From: Prosthecobacter dejongeii
Lineage (GTDB): Bacteria > Verrucomicrobiota > Verrucomicrobiia > Verrucomicrobiales > Verrucomicrobiaceae
Length of the DNA stretch: 64,000 nucleotides
Direction of reading: 5' to 3'
Assembly: GCF_014203045.1 (NCBI RefSeq)
Contig: NZ_JACHIF010000001.1
Coordinates: 682,001 to 746,000 of the forward strand
The translations under genes and the position numbers were made by a program. This document shows positions 44,164 to 53,392 of the stretch, in pieces. Numbering within the stretch: the stretch's first letter is position 1; the number at the start of each line of letters is the position of its first letter. Below the pieces are notes generated by a model. It saw only the letters and a list, made by a program, of their open reading frames with translations. It had not been told where the DNA came from and did no database searches.

Positions 44164-45705
44164 ATGCCTGAACTGGAAAATCCCTTTCAAGAAACGCTTC
44201 TCCAGCGCCATCGCGCAGAGCCTTGCACCGTGGTCATCTTTGGCGCCACGGGCGATCTGACGAACCGCAAACTCATCCCCGCGCTCTACAATGTGGCGGC
44301 AGAGGGAGACCTCCCCCCCCAGTTTAAGGTGGTGGGCTTTGCCCGCCGGGACAAATCTGACGACGTCTTCCGCAAAGAATTGGAAGAGGGAAATCGCAAA
44401 AACAGCCGCCAGGGTCACAATGAGGAATTGTGGGCCAACTTTGCCCAAACCATCCATTACCACCGCAGCGAATTTGAAGACCTGGAAGGCTACAAGGCCC
44501 TGGCCGATCTGCTGGACAAATTCGATGAAGAGCGCGGTGCCCCAGCCAACCGCCTATTTTACCTTGCCTCCGCCCCAGAAGCTTTCAAACCCATCTTGGA
44601 GATGCTGCGTGAGGCAGGCCTGCATGAAGGGGTGAATGGTAAGTGGGCGCGTGTAGTGTGTGAAAAACCCTTCGGCAAGGACCTGGTCACCGCCCGGGCG
44701 CTGAATGAAACCGTGGCGGGCACCTTTGCGGAAAAGGACACCTACCGCATTGACCATTACCTGGGCAAAGAAACAGCGCAGAACATCATGGTGCTGCGCT
44801 TTGCCAATGCCCTGTTTGAGCCGAACTGGAACAGTCGCTACATTGACCACGTGCAGATCACCTGCGCCGAAAACCTGGGCATGGAAGGTGGCCGCGGTGG
44901 CTACTATGACACCGCTGGGGCTCTGCGTGACATGGTGCAAAACCACCTCTTCCAGCTCCTCTCTCTGGTGGCCATGGAGCCGCCGACCGACCTCAGCGCG
45001 GACAGTGTGCGCGATGAGAAGGTGAAGGTCATCCGCGCGCTGCGCCCGCTGGTGGGGCCTGAAGCGGTGGGGGCCAATGTCATCCGCGCTCAATACACGG
45101 CTGGCAGTGTGGACGGAGCCGCGCGTGTGGGCTACCGCCAGGAGGACCGAGTGAATCCGGAATCCAATACGGAGGCCTACGTGGCCCTGCGCCTCTACAT
45201 TGATACCTGGCGCTGGCAGGGAGTGCCCTTTTACATTCGCGTGGGCAAGCAACTGCCCAAAAAGGCCACGGAGATCAGCGTGCATTTCAAAAAACCGCCA
45301 CAGGTCCCCTTCGCCACCGCGCGTCTCCCCGGCAGCAGCGAAAACACCCTGGTCATCCGTATCCAGCCGGATGAGGGTATCGCCCTGCGCATCCTGGCCA
45401 AGCAACCCGGTCAGGCCCTGTCCATGCAGCAGGTGAAGATGGACTTCCGCTACAGCAGCAGCTTTGGCAAAGCCAGCCCCGAGGCCTACGAGCGCCTCCT
45501 CCTGGACGCCATGGCCGGCGATGCCACCCTCTTTGCCCGTCGCGACGAAGTGGAAAGCGCGTGGAAGTTCATTGATGAACTCGAGCACGCCTGGCACAAG
45601 ACGGAAAACCCACCGACCATGTGCGAATACCCCGCCGGATCCTGGGGCCCGAAAGAGGCCGATGACCTCCTGCGCCAGGACGGCCGCGAGTGGCGCACGC
45701 TCTAA
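44164..45705 (+). CDS. zwf: Glucose-6-phosphate 1-dehydrogenase
   Basis: 513 residues from the ATG at 44164; an upstream ATG at 44119 adds 15 residues of no family similarity. The coenzyme fingerprint is VIFGATGDLTNRKLIPALYN and the active site is RIDHYLGKE with His198. EKPFGKD and the C-terminal WRWQGVPFYIRVGKQLPKKATEI are also standard. It oxidises glucose-6-phosphate to 6-phosphogluconolactone and makes NADPH. opcA, whose product assembles and activates G6PD in cyanobacteria and actinobacteria, follows 576 bases later, separated from zwf by a toxin-antitoxin pair. Divergent from the helicase gene. Confidence 0.97.
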   Translation: MPELENPFQETLLQRHRAEPCTVVIFGATGDLTNRKLIPALYNVAAEGDLPPQFKVVGFARRDKSDDVFRKELEEGNRKNSRQGHNEELWANFAQTIHYHRSEFEDLEGYKALADLLDKFDEERGAPANRLFYLASAPEAFKPILEMLREAGLHEGVNGKWARVVCEKPFGKDLVTARALNETVAGTFAEKDTYRIDHYLGKETAQNIMVLRFANALFEPNWNSRYIDHVQITCAENLGMEGGRGGYYDTAGALRDMVQNHLFQLLSLVAMEPPTDLSADSVRDEKVKVIRALRPLVGPEAVGANVIRAQYTAGSVDGAARVGYRQEDRVNPESNTEAYVALRLYIDTWRWQGVPFYIRVGKQLPKKATEISVHFKKPPQVPFATARLPGSSENTLVIRIQPDEGIALRILAKQPGQALSMQQVKMDFRYSSSFGKASPEAYERLLLDAMAGDATLFARRDEVESAWKFIDELEHAWHKTENPPTMCEYPAGSWGPKEADDLLRQDGREWRTL

Positions 45706-45751
45706 GGAACATCTGATTGTTTTTCACCCGTTCTCAGACGAAACTGTGCCC

Positions 45752-45979
45752 ATGAACGCCTCGTTGATGATCCACAGTTTCACCCCTGAGGAACAGAAAG
45801 AGCTGCTCCATGCTCTGGTAGATCGGCTCTTCCCTGAGCCGACGGATCAAGACGCCTTTCCGGAATGGCTCGTGAAAGATCTGGAGGAACAAAATGATCG
45901 TTACCACGCGGGCCTCGAAACGGGTGATGAAATTGATGCCGTGGAGGCTCGTCTCAAGACCAAGCTCCAGTCTCGATGA
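45752..45979 (+). CDS. Antitoxin, addiction-module component family
   Basis: 75 residues from the ATG at 45752. It resembles the PF09720-type addiction module component: a helical N-terminus (TPEEQKELLHALVDRLF), then a WLVKDLEEQNDRYHAG segment with a conserved Trp and Arg, and a final DEIDAVEARLKTKL helix that typically holds the toxin. Its stop overlaps the toxin start by four bases (ATGA, 45976-45979). It lies 46 bases after the zwf stop and may be expressed from the zwf promoter, its own promoter, or both; no clear -35/-10 was found. The local base composition is lower in GC than zwf. Confidence 0.82.
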   Translation: MNASLMIHSFTPEEQKELLHALVDRLFPEPTDQDAFPEWLVKDLEEQNDRYHAGLETGDEIDAVEARLKTKLQSR

Positions 45980-46275
45980 AGCTGATCATCCTCAGTTCTG
46001 CCGAGAGAGATCTCGAAGATGGGTGGCATTTCTATGAAGATCAAGAACCGGGGACAGGGGATATTTTCCTCCAATCCACTCTCACTGGCATTCGCGGCCT
46101 ATCTGACAGTTACGGGATTCATCCTCACCAAGGCCGGTTCTACCGCATGCTCCTGAAAAAATTCCATCGAGGCATCTACTACACCGTCGAATCTGATCGC
46201 CTTTTGATCCACCGAGTCATTGACCTGCGCCAAGACCCTCAATGGATTCGCCGCGAACTCAAACGCTCCCTTTAA
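45976..46275 (+). CDS. RelE/ParE-family toxin
   Basis: 99 residues, standard length. It starts MKLIILSSAERDLEDGWHFYE, the family's beta1-alpha1 with A-x-x-D-L, and continues with the GRFYRMLLKKFHRGIYYTVESDRLLIHRVIDLRQDP region (in parts), which matches ParE-like toxins more than mRNA-interferase RelE, since the latter's catalytic Lys/Arg/Tyr set is not complete. ParE poisons DNA gyrase; the group also includes inactive members, so the target is not certain. Translationally coupled to the antitoxin. Its stop is 5 bases from the opcA start, so opcA may be read through from the TA module. Confidence 0.83.
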   Translation: MKLIILSSAERDLEDGWHFYEDQEPGTGDIFLQSTLTGIRGLSDSYGIHPHQGRFYRMLLKKFHRGIYYTVESDRLLIHRVIDLRQDPQWIRRELKRSL

Positions 46276-46280
46276 CTCTC

Positions 46281-47342
46281 ATGCCCCTCACTGAAGACAC
46301 CCTTTCCTGCCTCGGCACCGAAGTTCCGCTGCCGAAGATTGACCGTGCACTCAAGGACCTGTGGTCCAGCGATGAGGCTAAAACACGGGCTTCGCTGATC
46401 AACTTTGCCATTTACAGCGAAGACCCTGAAAGCGTGGTGAAGAACAATGAGCAGATGGCCCGCATCACGGCGGACAATGCCTGCCGCGCCCTCCTCATCA
46501 CCTGCCTGCCAGAGGCTAAACCCCCGCGTGCCCGCGCCTGGATCAATGCCCTGTGCCGCCCTTATCAGGGGAAACAAATCGTCTGTAGCGAGCAGATTTC
46601 CTTTGTCCTGGAAGGTGGCGATGCGGCCCAAGTCCAGAACATCGTCTTCGCACACCTGGATTCGGATCTTCCGCTGATCATCTGGTGGCAGGGGGATCTG
46701 ACGAAAAATTTCGAGGAACGTTTCTACAGCCGCATCGGCACCCTCATCATTGATAGCAGCCGCTGGTCTGCCCCGATTTCAGAATTTGCCATGCTGCTGG
46801 AAGCCCGCGCAGCCTCTTCCTTTGACGTTCGGGACCTGAGCTGGACACGCAGCCACTTCCTGCGCACCGCGCTGGCAAATAGCTTTCAAGACGCCAAAGC
46901 CCGCGAGCACCTGCCCATGGTGGAGACGCTCGAGATCACCCATGCGAAGGGGCAGACCTGCGCCGCCCTCCTGCTTGGCGGGTGGATCGCCCAGCGCCTG
47001 GGTGCCAGCCTGGATGAGTCGGCCCCTGGCCTCGCTTTTAGCAAGGCCGATGGGAAGACGATCCAGGTGAAGCTCATTGAAAAAGCCGAGGGCTGCGCGC
47101 TCCAATCCCTGCGCCTCATCGCCCCCTGCCTGGAAGTCTCCATCACCCGAGAGGGTGCCTCTGCCTTTGTCCACACTCATGCTTCCTGCGAGGGGCACAG
47201 CCACGAGGAGATTTTGCCCGCGGATGTGGTGAGTGATGCAGACCTCATTGCCTCCCAGCTCAGTCGTGCAGGCGGCAGCACCCATTATTCCCATATTTTA
47301 CCGCTCATTCAGCCCATGCTGGCTAAACTGAACGCCGCCTGA
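46281..47342 (+). CDS. opcA: Glucose-6-phosphate dehydrogenase assembly protein OpcA
   Basis: 353 residues from the ATG at 46281. OpcA in cyanobacteria and actinobacteria binds and activates G6PD and is usually encoded directly after zwf. The visible pattern matches: SLINFAIYSEDP, NNEQMARITADNACRALLI, VCSEQISFVLEGG, and the core LPLIIWWQGDL with the aromatic cluster. No signal peptide or membrane segment. The toxin-antitoxin pair lies between it and zwf (stop to start 5 bases from the toxin), so opcA most likely depends on transcripts passing through that pair. A C-terminal GSTHYSHILPLIQPML segment is normal for the family. The gene is intact. Confidence 0.9.
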   Translation: MPLTEDTLSCLGTEVPLPKIDRALKDLWSSDEAKTRASLINFAIYSEDPESVVKNNEQMARITADNACRALLITCLPEAKPPRARAWINALCRPYQGKQIVCSEQISFVLEGGDAAQVQNIVFAHLDSDLPLIIWWQGDLTKNFEERFYSRIGTLIIDSSRWSAPISEFAMLLEARAASSFDVRDLSWTRSHFLRTALANSFQDAKAREHLPMVETLEITHAKGQTCAALLLGGWIAQRLGASLDESAPGLAFSKADGKTIQVKLIEKAEGCALQSLRLIAPCLEVSITREGASAFVHTHASCEGHSHEEILPADVVSDADLIASQLSRAGGSTHYSHILPLIQPMLAKLNAA

Positions 47343-47405
47343 ACCCGCTGGTTTTGCCCTTGCCACGGGGGCGCGTGCGGTTAAGCGTGAGCTGAATTCC
47401 TCGTC

Positions 47406-48389
47406 ATGTCTGTTTCCCTGCGCCATCTTACCTGCCTCGCGGCGCTGCTTTGCTCGGCAGTGCCTGCTTTTTCGCAATCCTCCAGCAATGGCATCGCTGC
47501 CATTGTGAATGGAAATGTCATCACCAAATCCGAAGTGCGCGATGCGGTGAATGCACAAGAACAGATGCTGCGCATGCAGTATCAAAACGACCCAGCCGCC
47601 CTGCAGCGTGAAATGGCCACCCTGAAGGCCACCGCTCTGGATGGCCTCATTGATCGCGAACTCGTCCTGGCGGAATTCAAGCGCATGGGCGCTGCCATCA
47701 AAAGCCAGTGGGTGGATGATGACATCAACGGCATCATCCGCGAAAGCTTCAAAGGCAACCGTGAAGCCTTCGTCAAGGAACTGGCCGAGTCTGGCATGAC
47801 CCTGAAGAAGTTCCGCGACATGCGCGAGAAGATGATGATCGTGCAGGCGATGCGTGGCAAGCAAGCTGCCGAGCAGCCACCTGCCACACCGGCCGAAGTG
47901 GAGGCCTACTACAAAAAGAACGTCGCTAAATGGCGCAGTGGCGACATGATCAAAATCAGCACCATCACCGTGGCTAAATTCAGCGGTGAAGCCACCGCCA
48001 CCCCTGCCAGCCAGAAAAAGATGGCCCAGGAAATCCATTCCAAGCTGGTCAAAGGCGCTGACTTCGCGACCACCGCTAAAACTTACTCTCAAGACAGCCA
48101 TGCCGAAGACGGTGGTGCCTGGGACTGGATGTCCCGTGAGCAGATGAAGCCCTCCATCGCCAACGTGGCCTTCAACCTCAAAACCGGTGGCCTCAGCAGT
48201 GTCATTGATGACGAAGCGGCCTACATCATCATCGCCTGCGATGCCATCAAGTACGGCAACTCCAAGCCCATGAGCGAAGTGCGCCAGGAAATCGAGCGCG
48301 CCATTTCCAACGAGAAGTCCAAAGCCGTTATTGATAAGTGGATGGAAGGCCTCCGCAAGAAAGCCGTCATCAAAAAGAACGGCTGGTAA
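47406..48389 (+). CDS. SurA-like periplasmic peptidyl-prolyl cis-trans isomerase
   Basis: 327 residues with a signal peptide ending VPAFSQ. Residues about 28-150 form a SurA_N/SurA-type helical domain (AIVNGNVITKSEVRDAVN, DGLIDRELVLAEFKRMG). Residues about 170-280 are a parvulin/PpiC domain (IKISTITVA..., LVKGADFATTAKTYSQD, GGAWDWMSREQ with the characteristic GGxxGW-like segment). It probably chaperones outer-membrane proteins in the periplasm. It starts 63 bases after the opcA stop and could be in the same transcript. Followed by an intergenic region holding two hairpins. Confidence 0.9.
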   Translation: MSVSLRHLTCLAALLCSAVPAFSQSSSNGIAAIVNGNVITKSEVRDAVNAQEQMLRMQYQNDPAALQREMATLKATALDGLIDRELVLAEFKRMGAAIKSQWVDDDINGIIRESFKGNREAFVKELAESGMTLKKFRDMREKMMIVQAMRGKQAAEQPPATPAEVEAYYKKNVAKWRSGDMIKISTITVAKFSGEATATPASQKKMAQEIHSKLVKGADFATTAKTYSQDSHAEDGGAWDWMSREQMKPSIANVAFNLKTGGLSSVIDDEAAYIIIACDAIKYGNSKPMSEVRQEIERAISNEKSKAVIDKWMEGLRKKAVIKKNGW

Positions 48390-48744
48390 AAGACGCCCCG
48401 CAGGCACCTTGCGCCAGCATCCTGAATGTGGCGCGAGGATGAGGGCCGGGATAAGGCTATTCAGCATTAGAATAGCCAAAGAACTGTGCAGGGTCTATTC
48501 TCGCCAAGCCTTTCTGCCGTAGGCCGGATGTGTATGTCGCCCAGGTACCTCGATCCCTCTTAAAACCTCACCGGCAAACTATCCGGCTGTTTGGGAAGGC
48601 CGAAGCTCTCATGCCGAGCTGAAGACATAACGAGCCGAATCAAAGACGGCATCTGGGCGAGCTAAAGCTCTGGTTACTTTGGCGCTGCCTCCTATGGCCG
48701 GGAATTCACTCCCAGCCAACTTCGAGACAGCGCCCAGAGATCCT
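48390..48744. other. 355-base gap without a recognised gene; two hairpins
   Basis: Two inverted repeats were seen. CCTTGCGCCA (48407-48416) pairs with TGGCGCGAGG (48429-48438) with one G-T. GGCTATTC (48455-48462) pairs perfectly with GAATAGCC (48470-48477) across a 7-base loop. Neither is followed by a clear T-run on the plus strand, so they are weak candidates for terminating the surA-like transcript. The rest is unremarkable and no short ORF resembles a gene. Confidence 0.4.
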
Positions 48745-51243
48745 TTACGGTTTCTTTTCCAGCAGCACCTTGGCTTGGTCCACCGTCAGGTTCGACAGCG
48801 GCAGGTCAAAACCCAGGTTGTCTCCATTGGCTTTAAAACCCCCGCCATCCACGTCCACATAGATGGGATTGTTATACGCACAGGGGCGCATGCTGGCATA
48901 GCTACTGGTGCCGTAACCGGTCTTCAGATCCATGGTCTCATGCATGGCGACGACGATGAGGTGGGCATCCTCTTTGAGTGGCACTTGCAGAGTCTGGTCA
49001 AACTTCACCACGCCATCCTGGAACATCTGGGGATGCGTTTCGCGGGTGAAATTCAGCTTCGGATCGGGCCGGCTATTCACCAGCACCTGCACGCGGTTGA
49101 TGTCCTGCCAATCGGTACACTGCACCTTCACCTTCAGCTCGACACCACCGGGGGAGCTAACATCGTTACCGGCCATTTTGCCATCGGCTGTGCTCACTTG
49201 CAGGAAAGGCCCGGTGGTCAGCACCATGTTGCCACCCTTGGCTTTCGGAGACAGTTCCGCCCAGTCAATCTTCGCTGGATCATCCGTGCTGCTAGGCAGG
49301 TAAACACGCCAGCAGCCCACACCATTGCCATACACAGCATGGGCATCGGCCACGCCCACAGCCACCAATCGGTGACCCTGATTCAAAAGTTGGCGCCACA
49401 TGAATTCGCGGCACTGCGTCACCTTGGTGGCTAGGGATTTGCCAGATCGAGCGAGTTTGAACGGCGCATCATGGAGGATGTCTGTGCTGCCCCCATTCTG
49501 TGCTTCCATGCCATCAATCATTGTCCCCACGCCCACAAACCCTCCATCCACGGCACTGTCCCCATCCCGGTCCACAAACATGTCCGTGAGGTTCGGGTGA
49601 TTGAACTGGATCCAGCGGTCTGCCCGCTCCCCCTGCCAGCGGCGCAGCGTCAGGGCCGTCACCCGTGGGTCTTTATTCCACACAGGTGCCCCACCATCTT
49701 GCACAAAAGCCTCCGGCTCAAAAGGGAAGGCATTGATGTGCTGGCCCGAACCTGTGATTTCGACGCCCTTCACCGTCTTGATGAATGGACTCAGTCCCAG
49801 GGCTTGGATCGTGGGCTCCCAATCAAAGAAACGGTTATGCTCTGTGGTGGGTGTGAACTCCAGATGCTCTGCAGCGATATTGATGAGGCGGCCATCCGTA
49901 TCGCAAACATTGTCACCGCTAGGCGTGCTGTGATTGTGAAAGTCTGCGCTGATCCAGCCAGTGGTATCCACCAGCCGCTTGAGAGTTCCTTTAAAAACAA
50001 ATTCCTTGTTAGGCTCGACAGTGACTTCTTGGGCCAGGTGACCGTATTCCGGCCCACGCACCACCACGACTCGATACTTGCCTGGAGGCAGTTGCACGGT
50101 GAACTGGCCCTTCTCACTATGATACTGGTCCACACAGCCGTGGGCGCGTTCTTTCGGGCCCAGATCCAACTTCAAGGCCTCTTGATCCAGCGGCTCAAAG
50201 TGGGCCTTGCAAGGGATGGAAACCCCGGCTTCATCGGCAATCTCAAAACGAATGCGCGCGGCGGCTGAGAGCATCGTCTCCGCACGGTTCTCCTCACCCG
50301 CCTTGACCTTCACAGCCAGCTTCACTTCGGCACGACCTAGGTCGGCCACGGTCAGTTCCAGAGGTCCGGGCAACGCACGAAACGCATACTCCCCTTGGTC
50401 ATTCGGATAGGCAGGCACTGGCACTTTCGTAAACGGAACGGCCACCGTGGCGGTAGTCACAGGTCCCTGTTCAGACTTCAACGTGCCTTTCACCCAGCCC
50501 ACCTTTTTACCTTGGGCGGCCAAGGCCTCGCCCACCGCCTGCGCTGGGGAATTACCCACCGCAAAAAAGCGCGTAGCTACGACTTCCTGCCCAGGAGCGA
50601 TTTCGATATCGCCTCCCCAATTTTTCACCCCCTCGGTCTTCAGACTCGCGATGGCATATCCACAGCGATGAGCGGGATTCACCGCATCCACCCAAAAGAT
50701 GCCATCCACAGTATCCCCCTTGTTATTAAAACGGGTCATTTCTGACTTGGTGCCGACCTTCTGTGGCTTGTCCGTTTCATTGCGCAGCGTGGTGGTGATG
50801 AAGACACCCTGCTGGCCATCCTTGACGCGATATTCGTTCCGTTTGTAGATGCCACCATGGCTCGCGGCCGTAGTCACCGCTTCCACCGCAGATTCACCTT
50901 TCGGTGTGCCTTCGACGATGCGCACATAAGAAACAGGACCATATCCGGCCGGGCAGTAGGCCGTGAGTTGGTCATTGGCCGCGCCACGTAGCGTCAGATC
51001 ATAGAGGCACCCAGGGGACATGCCATCGGCTCCATAAAAGGTGCTCATATTTGCCCGGCGATTCGGTGCATTGTGGGAGATCACCGCTTCGACCAAATCA
51101 TTGCGCAGCACAAAGTCTCCCCGAATTCCATCCGCCTCTTTCCCTCCTGGCAGCTCCTTTTCACGCCCCAGATGGGCCTCAAAAACTTCCGCGCTCCAGA
51201 GCGCGGGTGTGGCAGCGAGCATGAATAGGGCAAGTTTTTTCAT
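48745..51243 (-). CDS. Exported CehA/McbA-type PHP metallohydrolase
   Basis: 832 residues from the ATG at 51243, giving the signal peptide MKKLALFMLAATPALWSA; a longer start at 51312 has no such segment at its head. The N-terminal about 430 residues are beta-sandwich-like. The PHP domain follows, with metal ligands in order: WISADFHNHS, TPTTEHNRF, GVEITGSGQHINAF, IQFNHPN and GVADAHAVYG. This matches the CehA/McbA family, which hydrolyses esters or phosphates, including carbamates in studied cases. The C-terminus carries a DINRVQVLVNSRP domain. In this setting the likely target is a sugar ester or phosphate outside the cytoplasm. The neighbours are unrelated. Confidence 0.8.
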   Translation of the reverse strand: MKKLALFMLAATPALWSAEVFEAHLGREKELPGGKEADGIRGDFVLRNDLVEAVISHNAPNRRANMSTFYGADGMSPGCLYDLTLRGAANDQLTAYCPAGYGPVSYVRIVEGTPKGESAVEAVTTAASHGGIYKRNEYRVKDGQQGVFITTTLRNETDKPQKVGTKSEMTRFNNKGDTVDGIFWVDAVNPAHRCGYAIASLKTEGVKNWGGDIEIAPGQEVVATRFFAVGNSPAQAVGEALAAQGKKVGWVKGTLKSEQGPVTTATVAVPFTKVPVPAYPNDQGEYAFRALPGPLELTVADLGRAEVKLAVKVKAGEENRAETMLSAAARIRFEIADEAGVSIPCKAHFEPLDQEALKLDLGPKERAHGCVDQYHSEKGQFTVQLPPGKYRVVVVRGPEYGHLAQEVTVEPNKEFVFKGTLKRLVDTTGWISADFHNHSTPSGDNVCDTDGRLINIAAEHLEFTPTTEHNRFFDWEPTIQALGLSPFIKTVKGVEITGSGQHINAFPFEPEAFVQDGGAPVWNKDPRVTALTLRRWQGERADRWIQFNHPNLTDMFVDRDGDSAVDGGFVGVGTMIDGMEAQNGGSTDILHDAPFKLARSGKSLATKVTQCREFMWRQLLNQGHRLVAVGVADAHAVYGNGVGCWRVYLPSSTDDPAKIDWAELSPKAKGGNMVLTTGPFLQVSTADGKMAGNDVSSPGGVELKVKVQCTDWQDINRVQVLVNSRPDPKLNFTRETHPQMFQDGVVKFDQTLQVPLKEDAHLIVVAMHETMDLKTGYGTSSYASMRPCAYNNPIYVDVDGGGFKANGDNLGFDLPLSNLTVDQAKVLLEKKP

Positions 51244-51384
51244 GGTTGGGGAAATCAGCAGTCTTTTAGCTACGTGACAGGAAAGCATCCTTTTCCAGAA
51301 CCCTCTCTTCACCCAACTTAAAAAGCGTCTCCTTTGACGAAAGTCTTGTCACTTAGATTTTCTTGACCTGTATTCCAAGTCTGC

Positions 51385-52002
51385 ATGGACTGCCGCCGCT
51401 CACGCACCTCTGACCCTGAAAAATGGATCGCCACCTGCCCAGAGGGCTCGAAAGCCGTGTGCGAGGAACTGCGTGACCTCATCTTCCGCTGGGAGCCAGA
51501 CTTGAAGGAGTCTATCAATTCTAATATGCTTTGCTACAGCCTAAAAAAGCGAGTGTGTGGCATCAGCGGGTTTAAAGATCACGCCCAGCTCACCTTTTAT
51601 CGAGGCAGCGATCTACCCGACCCCACGCACCTCTTTAACCATGGTCTGGAGAATGCCTCCATCCACAGCCTAGACCTGCCTAACGGATTGGAGGGGCTGA
51701 ATCTGCGCGCTCTCAGGTCTTTACTCCGTGCTGCGGTCCTGCTGGATGCTGAACCTACCCAGCCCAAACCCCCAGCGCCCCCACGCGAAGAATGGCCCAT
51801 GCCGGAGGCCCTGGCTGCGAGGCTAAAAAAGAACCCAGCAGCCGCTGCGTTCTATGACCAATTGAAGCCGACCTACCAGCGCGAATACAAGGTGTGGGTA
51901 GGCATGGCGAAACAGCCAGACACCATCGCCAAGCGCCTGGATGAAACCCTGCGCGCACTCGCAGCAAGAAAGAAATGGGCGCAAAGGAAAGATGCCCACT
52001 AA
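51385..52002 (+). CDS. DUF1801 / YdeI-type protein
   Basis: 205 residues. The N-terminal half matches DUF1801: PEGSKAVCEELRDLIFRWEPDLKESINSNMLCYSLKKRVCGISGFKDHAQLTF (in parts), with the conserved CY-x-L pattern. The C-terminal part (WPMPEALAARLKKNPAAAAFYDQLKPTYQREYKVWVGMA in parts) resembles the YdeI/OmpD-associated family. Both families are soluble with no established chemistry; YdeI-related proteins affect resistance to antimicrobial peptides and bacteriocins. No signal peptide. Its last 11 bases overlap the start of the downstream transporter gene, so the two are translated together. Confidence 0.75.
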   Translation: MDCRRSRTSDPEKWIATCPEGSKAVCEELRDLIFRWEPDLKESINSNMLCYSLKKRVCGISGFKDHAQLTFYRGSDLPDPTHLFNHGLENASIHSLDLPNGLEGLNLRALRSLLRAAVLLDAEPTQPKPPAPPREEWPMPEALAARLKKNPAAAAFYDQLKPTYQREYKVWVGMAKQPDTIAKRLDETLRALAARKKWAQRKDAH

Positions 52003-53362
52003 CAACGAAACCACTCCCATGGCCTACCGCACCGCACCCGTTGCCACGCCCACGATGCCTCCAGGCATTCCCTATATCATTGGCAACGAGCTCGCTGAAC
52101 GCTTCAGCTTCTATGGCATGCGCACCATCCTCATGATCTTCATGACCACCGCCTTGGTGACTCATGAAGGAGCTAAGGATCTCATGAGCGAGGCTGAAGC
52201 CTCCAAATGGATCCACGCTTACATGGCTGCCGTTTACCTTACCCCACTGGCAGGTGGCCTCATTGCTGATCTGTGGCTGGGTAAATACAAGACCATCCTT
52301 TCTCTATCGCTGGTGTATTGCCTGGGGCACCTGGTGCTGGCGCTGGACAGCACACGTGATGGGCTTTTCTGGGGACTCACACTGGTGGCCATCGGAGCAG
52401 GCGGCATCAAACCCTGCGTGGCTTCGCACGTGGGAGATCAATTCGGTCAAACCAACGCCCATCTCCTACCTCGCATCTACAACTGGTTTTATTTTTCCAT
52501 CAACTTTGGTTCTTTCTTCGCGACCTTGCTGACGCCTTGGCTCATGAAGCACTATGGCCCACACGTGGCCTTTGGCGTGCCAGGCATTCTCATGTTTCTT
52601 GCCACGGTCCTCTTTTGGTTAGGCCGCCAGCGTTTCGCCCACATCCCTCCGCAGCCAAGGGAGTTCATGAGAGAGCTGGTGCGCCCTGAGGTTGTGCGCT
52701 CACTCTCGGGCTTGGTGATGATTTACCTGTTCATCGCCATGTTCTGGTCCCTCTTTGATCAGACCGCTTCCCGCTGGGTGGCCCAGGCCACTCGCATGGA
52801 TTTGCATCTGTTTGGCTACCCCGTGTTGCCAGATCAAATTCAAAGCGCCAACCCCATCTTGGTCATGCTGATGATCCCGCTTTTCTCCTGGGTGATTTAT
52901 CCTTGGTTAGGCCGTCTGTTCACCCTCACACCCTTGAGGAAGATCTGGGCAGGTTTTATCCTCGCTGCCATCTCATTCGTCATTCCTGCCCTGGTGGAAA
53001 GTTGGATCAGTGCCGGTGAACGGCCCAGCATCTGGTGGCAGGTGCTGGCTTATGTACTCATCACCGGGGCAGAAATCATGATCTCCATCACCTCCTTGGA
53101 GTTCAGCTACAGCCAGGCCCCCGCGCGGCTGAAGTCTATCATCATGGCCGTCTATTATTCCAGCGTCTTTCTGGGCAATGTCTTCACTTCTCTCGTCAAT
53201 GCCTCCATTGAGAAAGCCGGTCTTGCCAGTAGCCTAAACGGTGCAGCTTACTACTGGTTCTTTGTCCAGTGCATGGCGGTCACTGCTGCGCTGTTTCTCT
53301 TGGTGGTGAGGTTTTACAGGGGAAGGACTTATTTGCAGGAGGAAACAGCGACACTCACCTGA
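51992..53362 (+). CDS. POT/PTR-family proton-coupled oligopeptide transporter
   Basis: 456 residues from the ATG at 51992, preceded by AAAGGAAAG. It is a 12- to 14-span inner-membrane protein with the family's first-span motif ELAERFSFYGMRTILMIFM (the ExxERFxxYG signature) and the second motif IGAGGIKPCVASHVGDQF with the conserved GGIKP. FYFSINFGSF matches PTR family motif 2. The C-terminus has EIMISITSLEFSYSQAPARLKSIIMA (in parts). It imports di- and tripeptides with protons. It overlaps the DUF1801/YdeI gene by 11 bases, so the pair is an operon. A peptide importer is in keeping with the peptidases in the window. Confidence 0.9.
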   Translation: MPTNNETTPMAYRTAPVATPTMPPGIPYIIGNELAERFSFYGMRTILMIFMTTALVTHEGAKDLMSEAEASKWIHAYMAAVYLTPLAGGLIADLWLGKYKTILSLSLVYCLGHLVLALDSTRDGLFWGLTLVAIGAGGIKPCVASHVGDQFGQTNAHLLPRIYNWFYFSINFGSFFATLLTPWLMKHYGPHVAFGVPGILMFLATVLFWLGRQRFAHIPPQPREFMRELVRPEVVRSLSGLVMIYLFIAMFWSLFDQTASRWVAQATRMDLHLFGYPVLPDQIQSANPILVMLMIPLFSWVIYPWLGRLFTLTPLRKIWAGFILAAISFVIPALVESWISAGERPSIWWQVLAYVLITGAEIMISITSLEFSYSQAPARLKSIIMAVYYSSVFLGNVFTSLVNASIEKAGLASSLNGAAYYWFFVQCMAVTAALFLLVVRFYRGRTYLQEETATLT

Positions 53363-53392
53363 GCTGCGACCCACTAGAATTTTAACAGAGAT

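Noticed and set aside
44554-45597. 347-codon minus-strand open frame
   Set aside because: Antisense to zwf, which is unambiguous.
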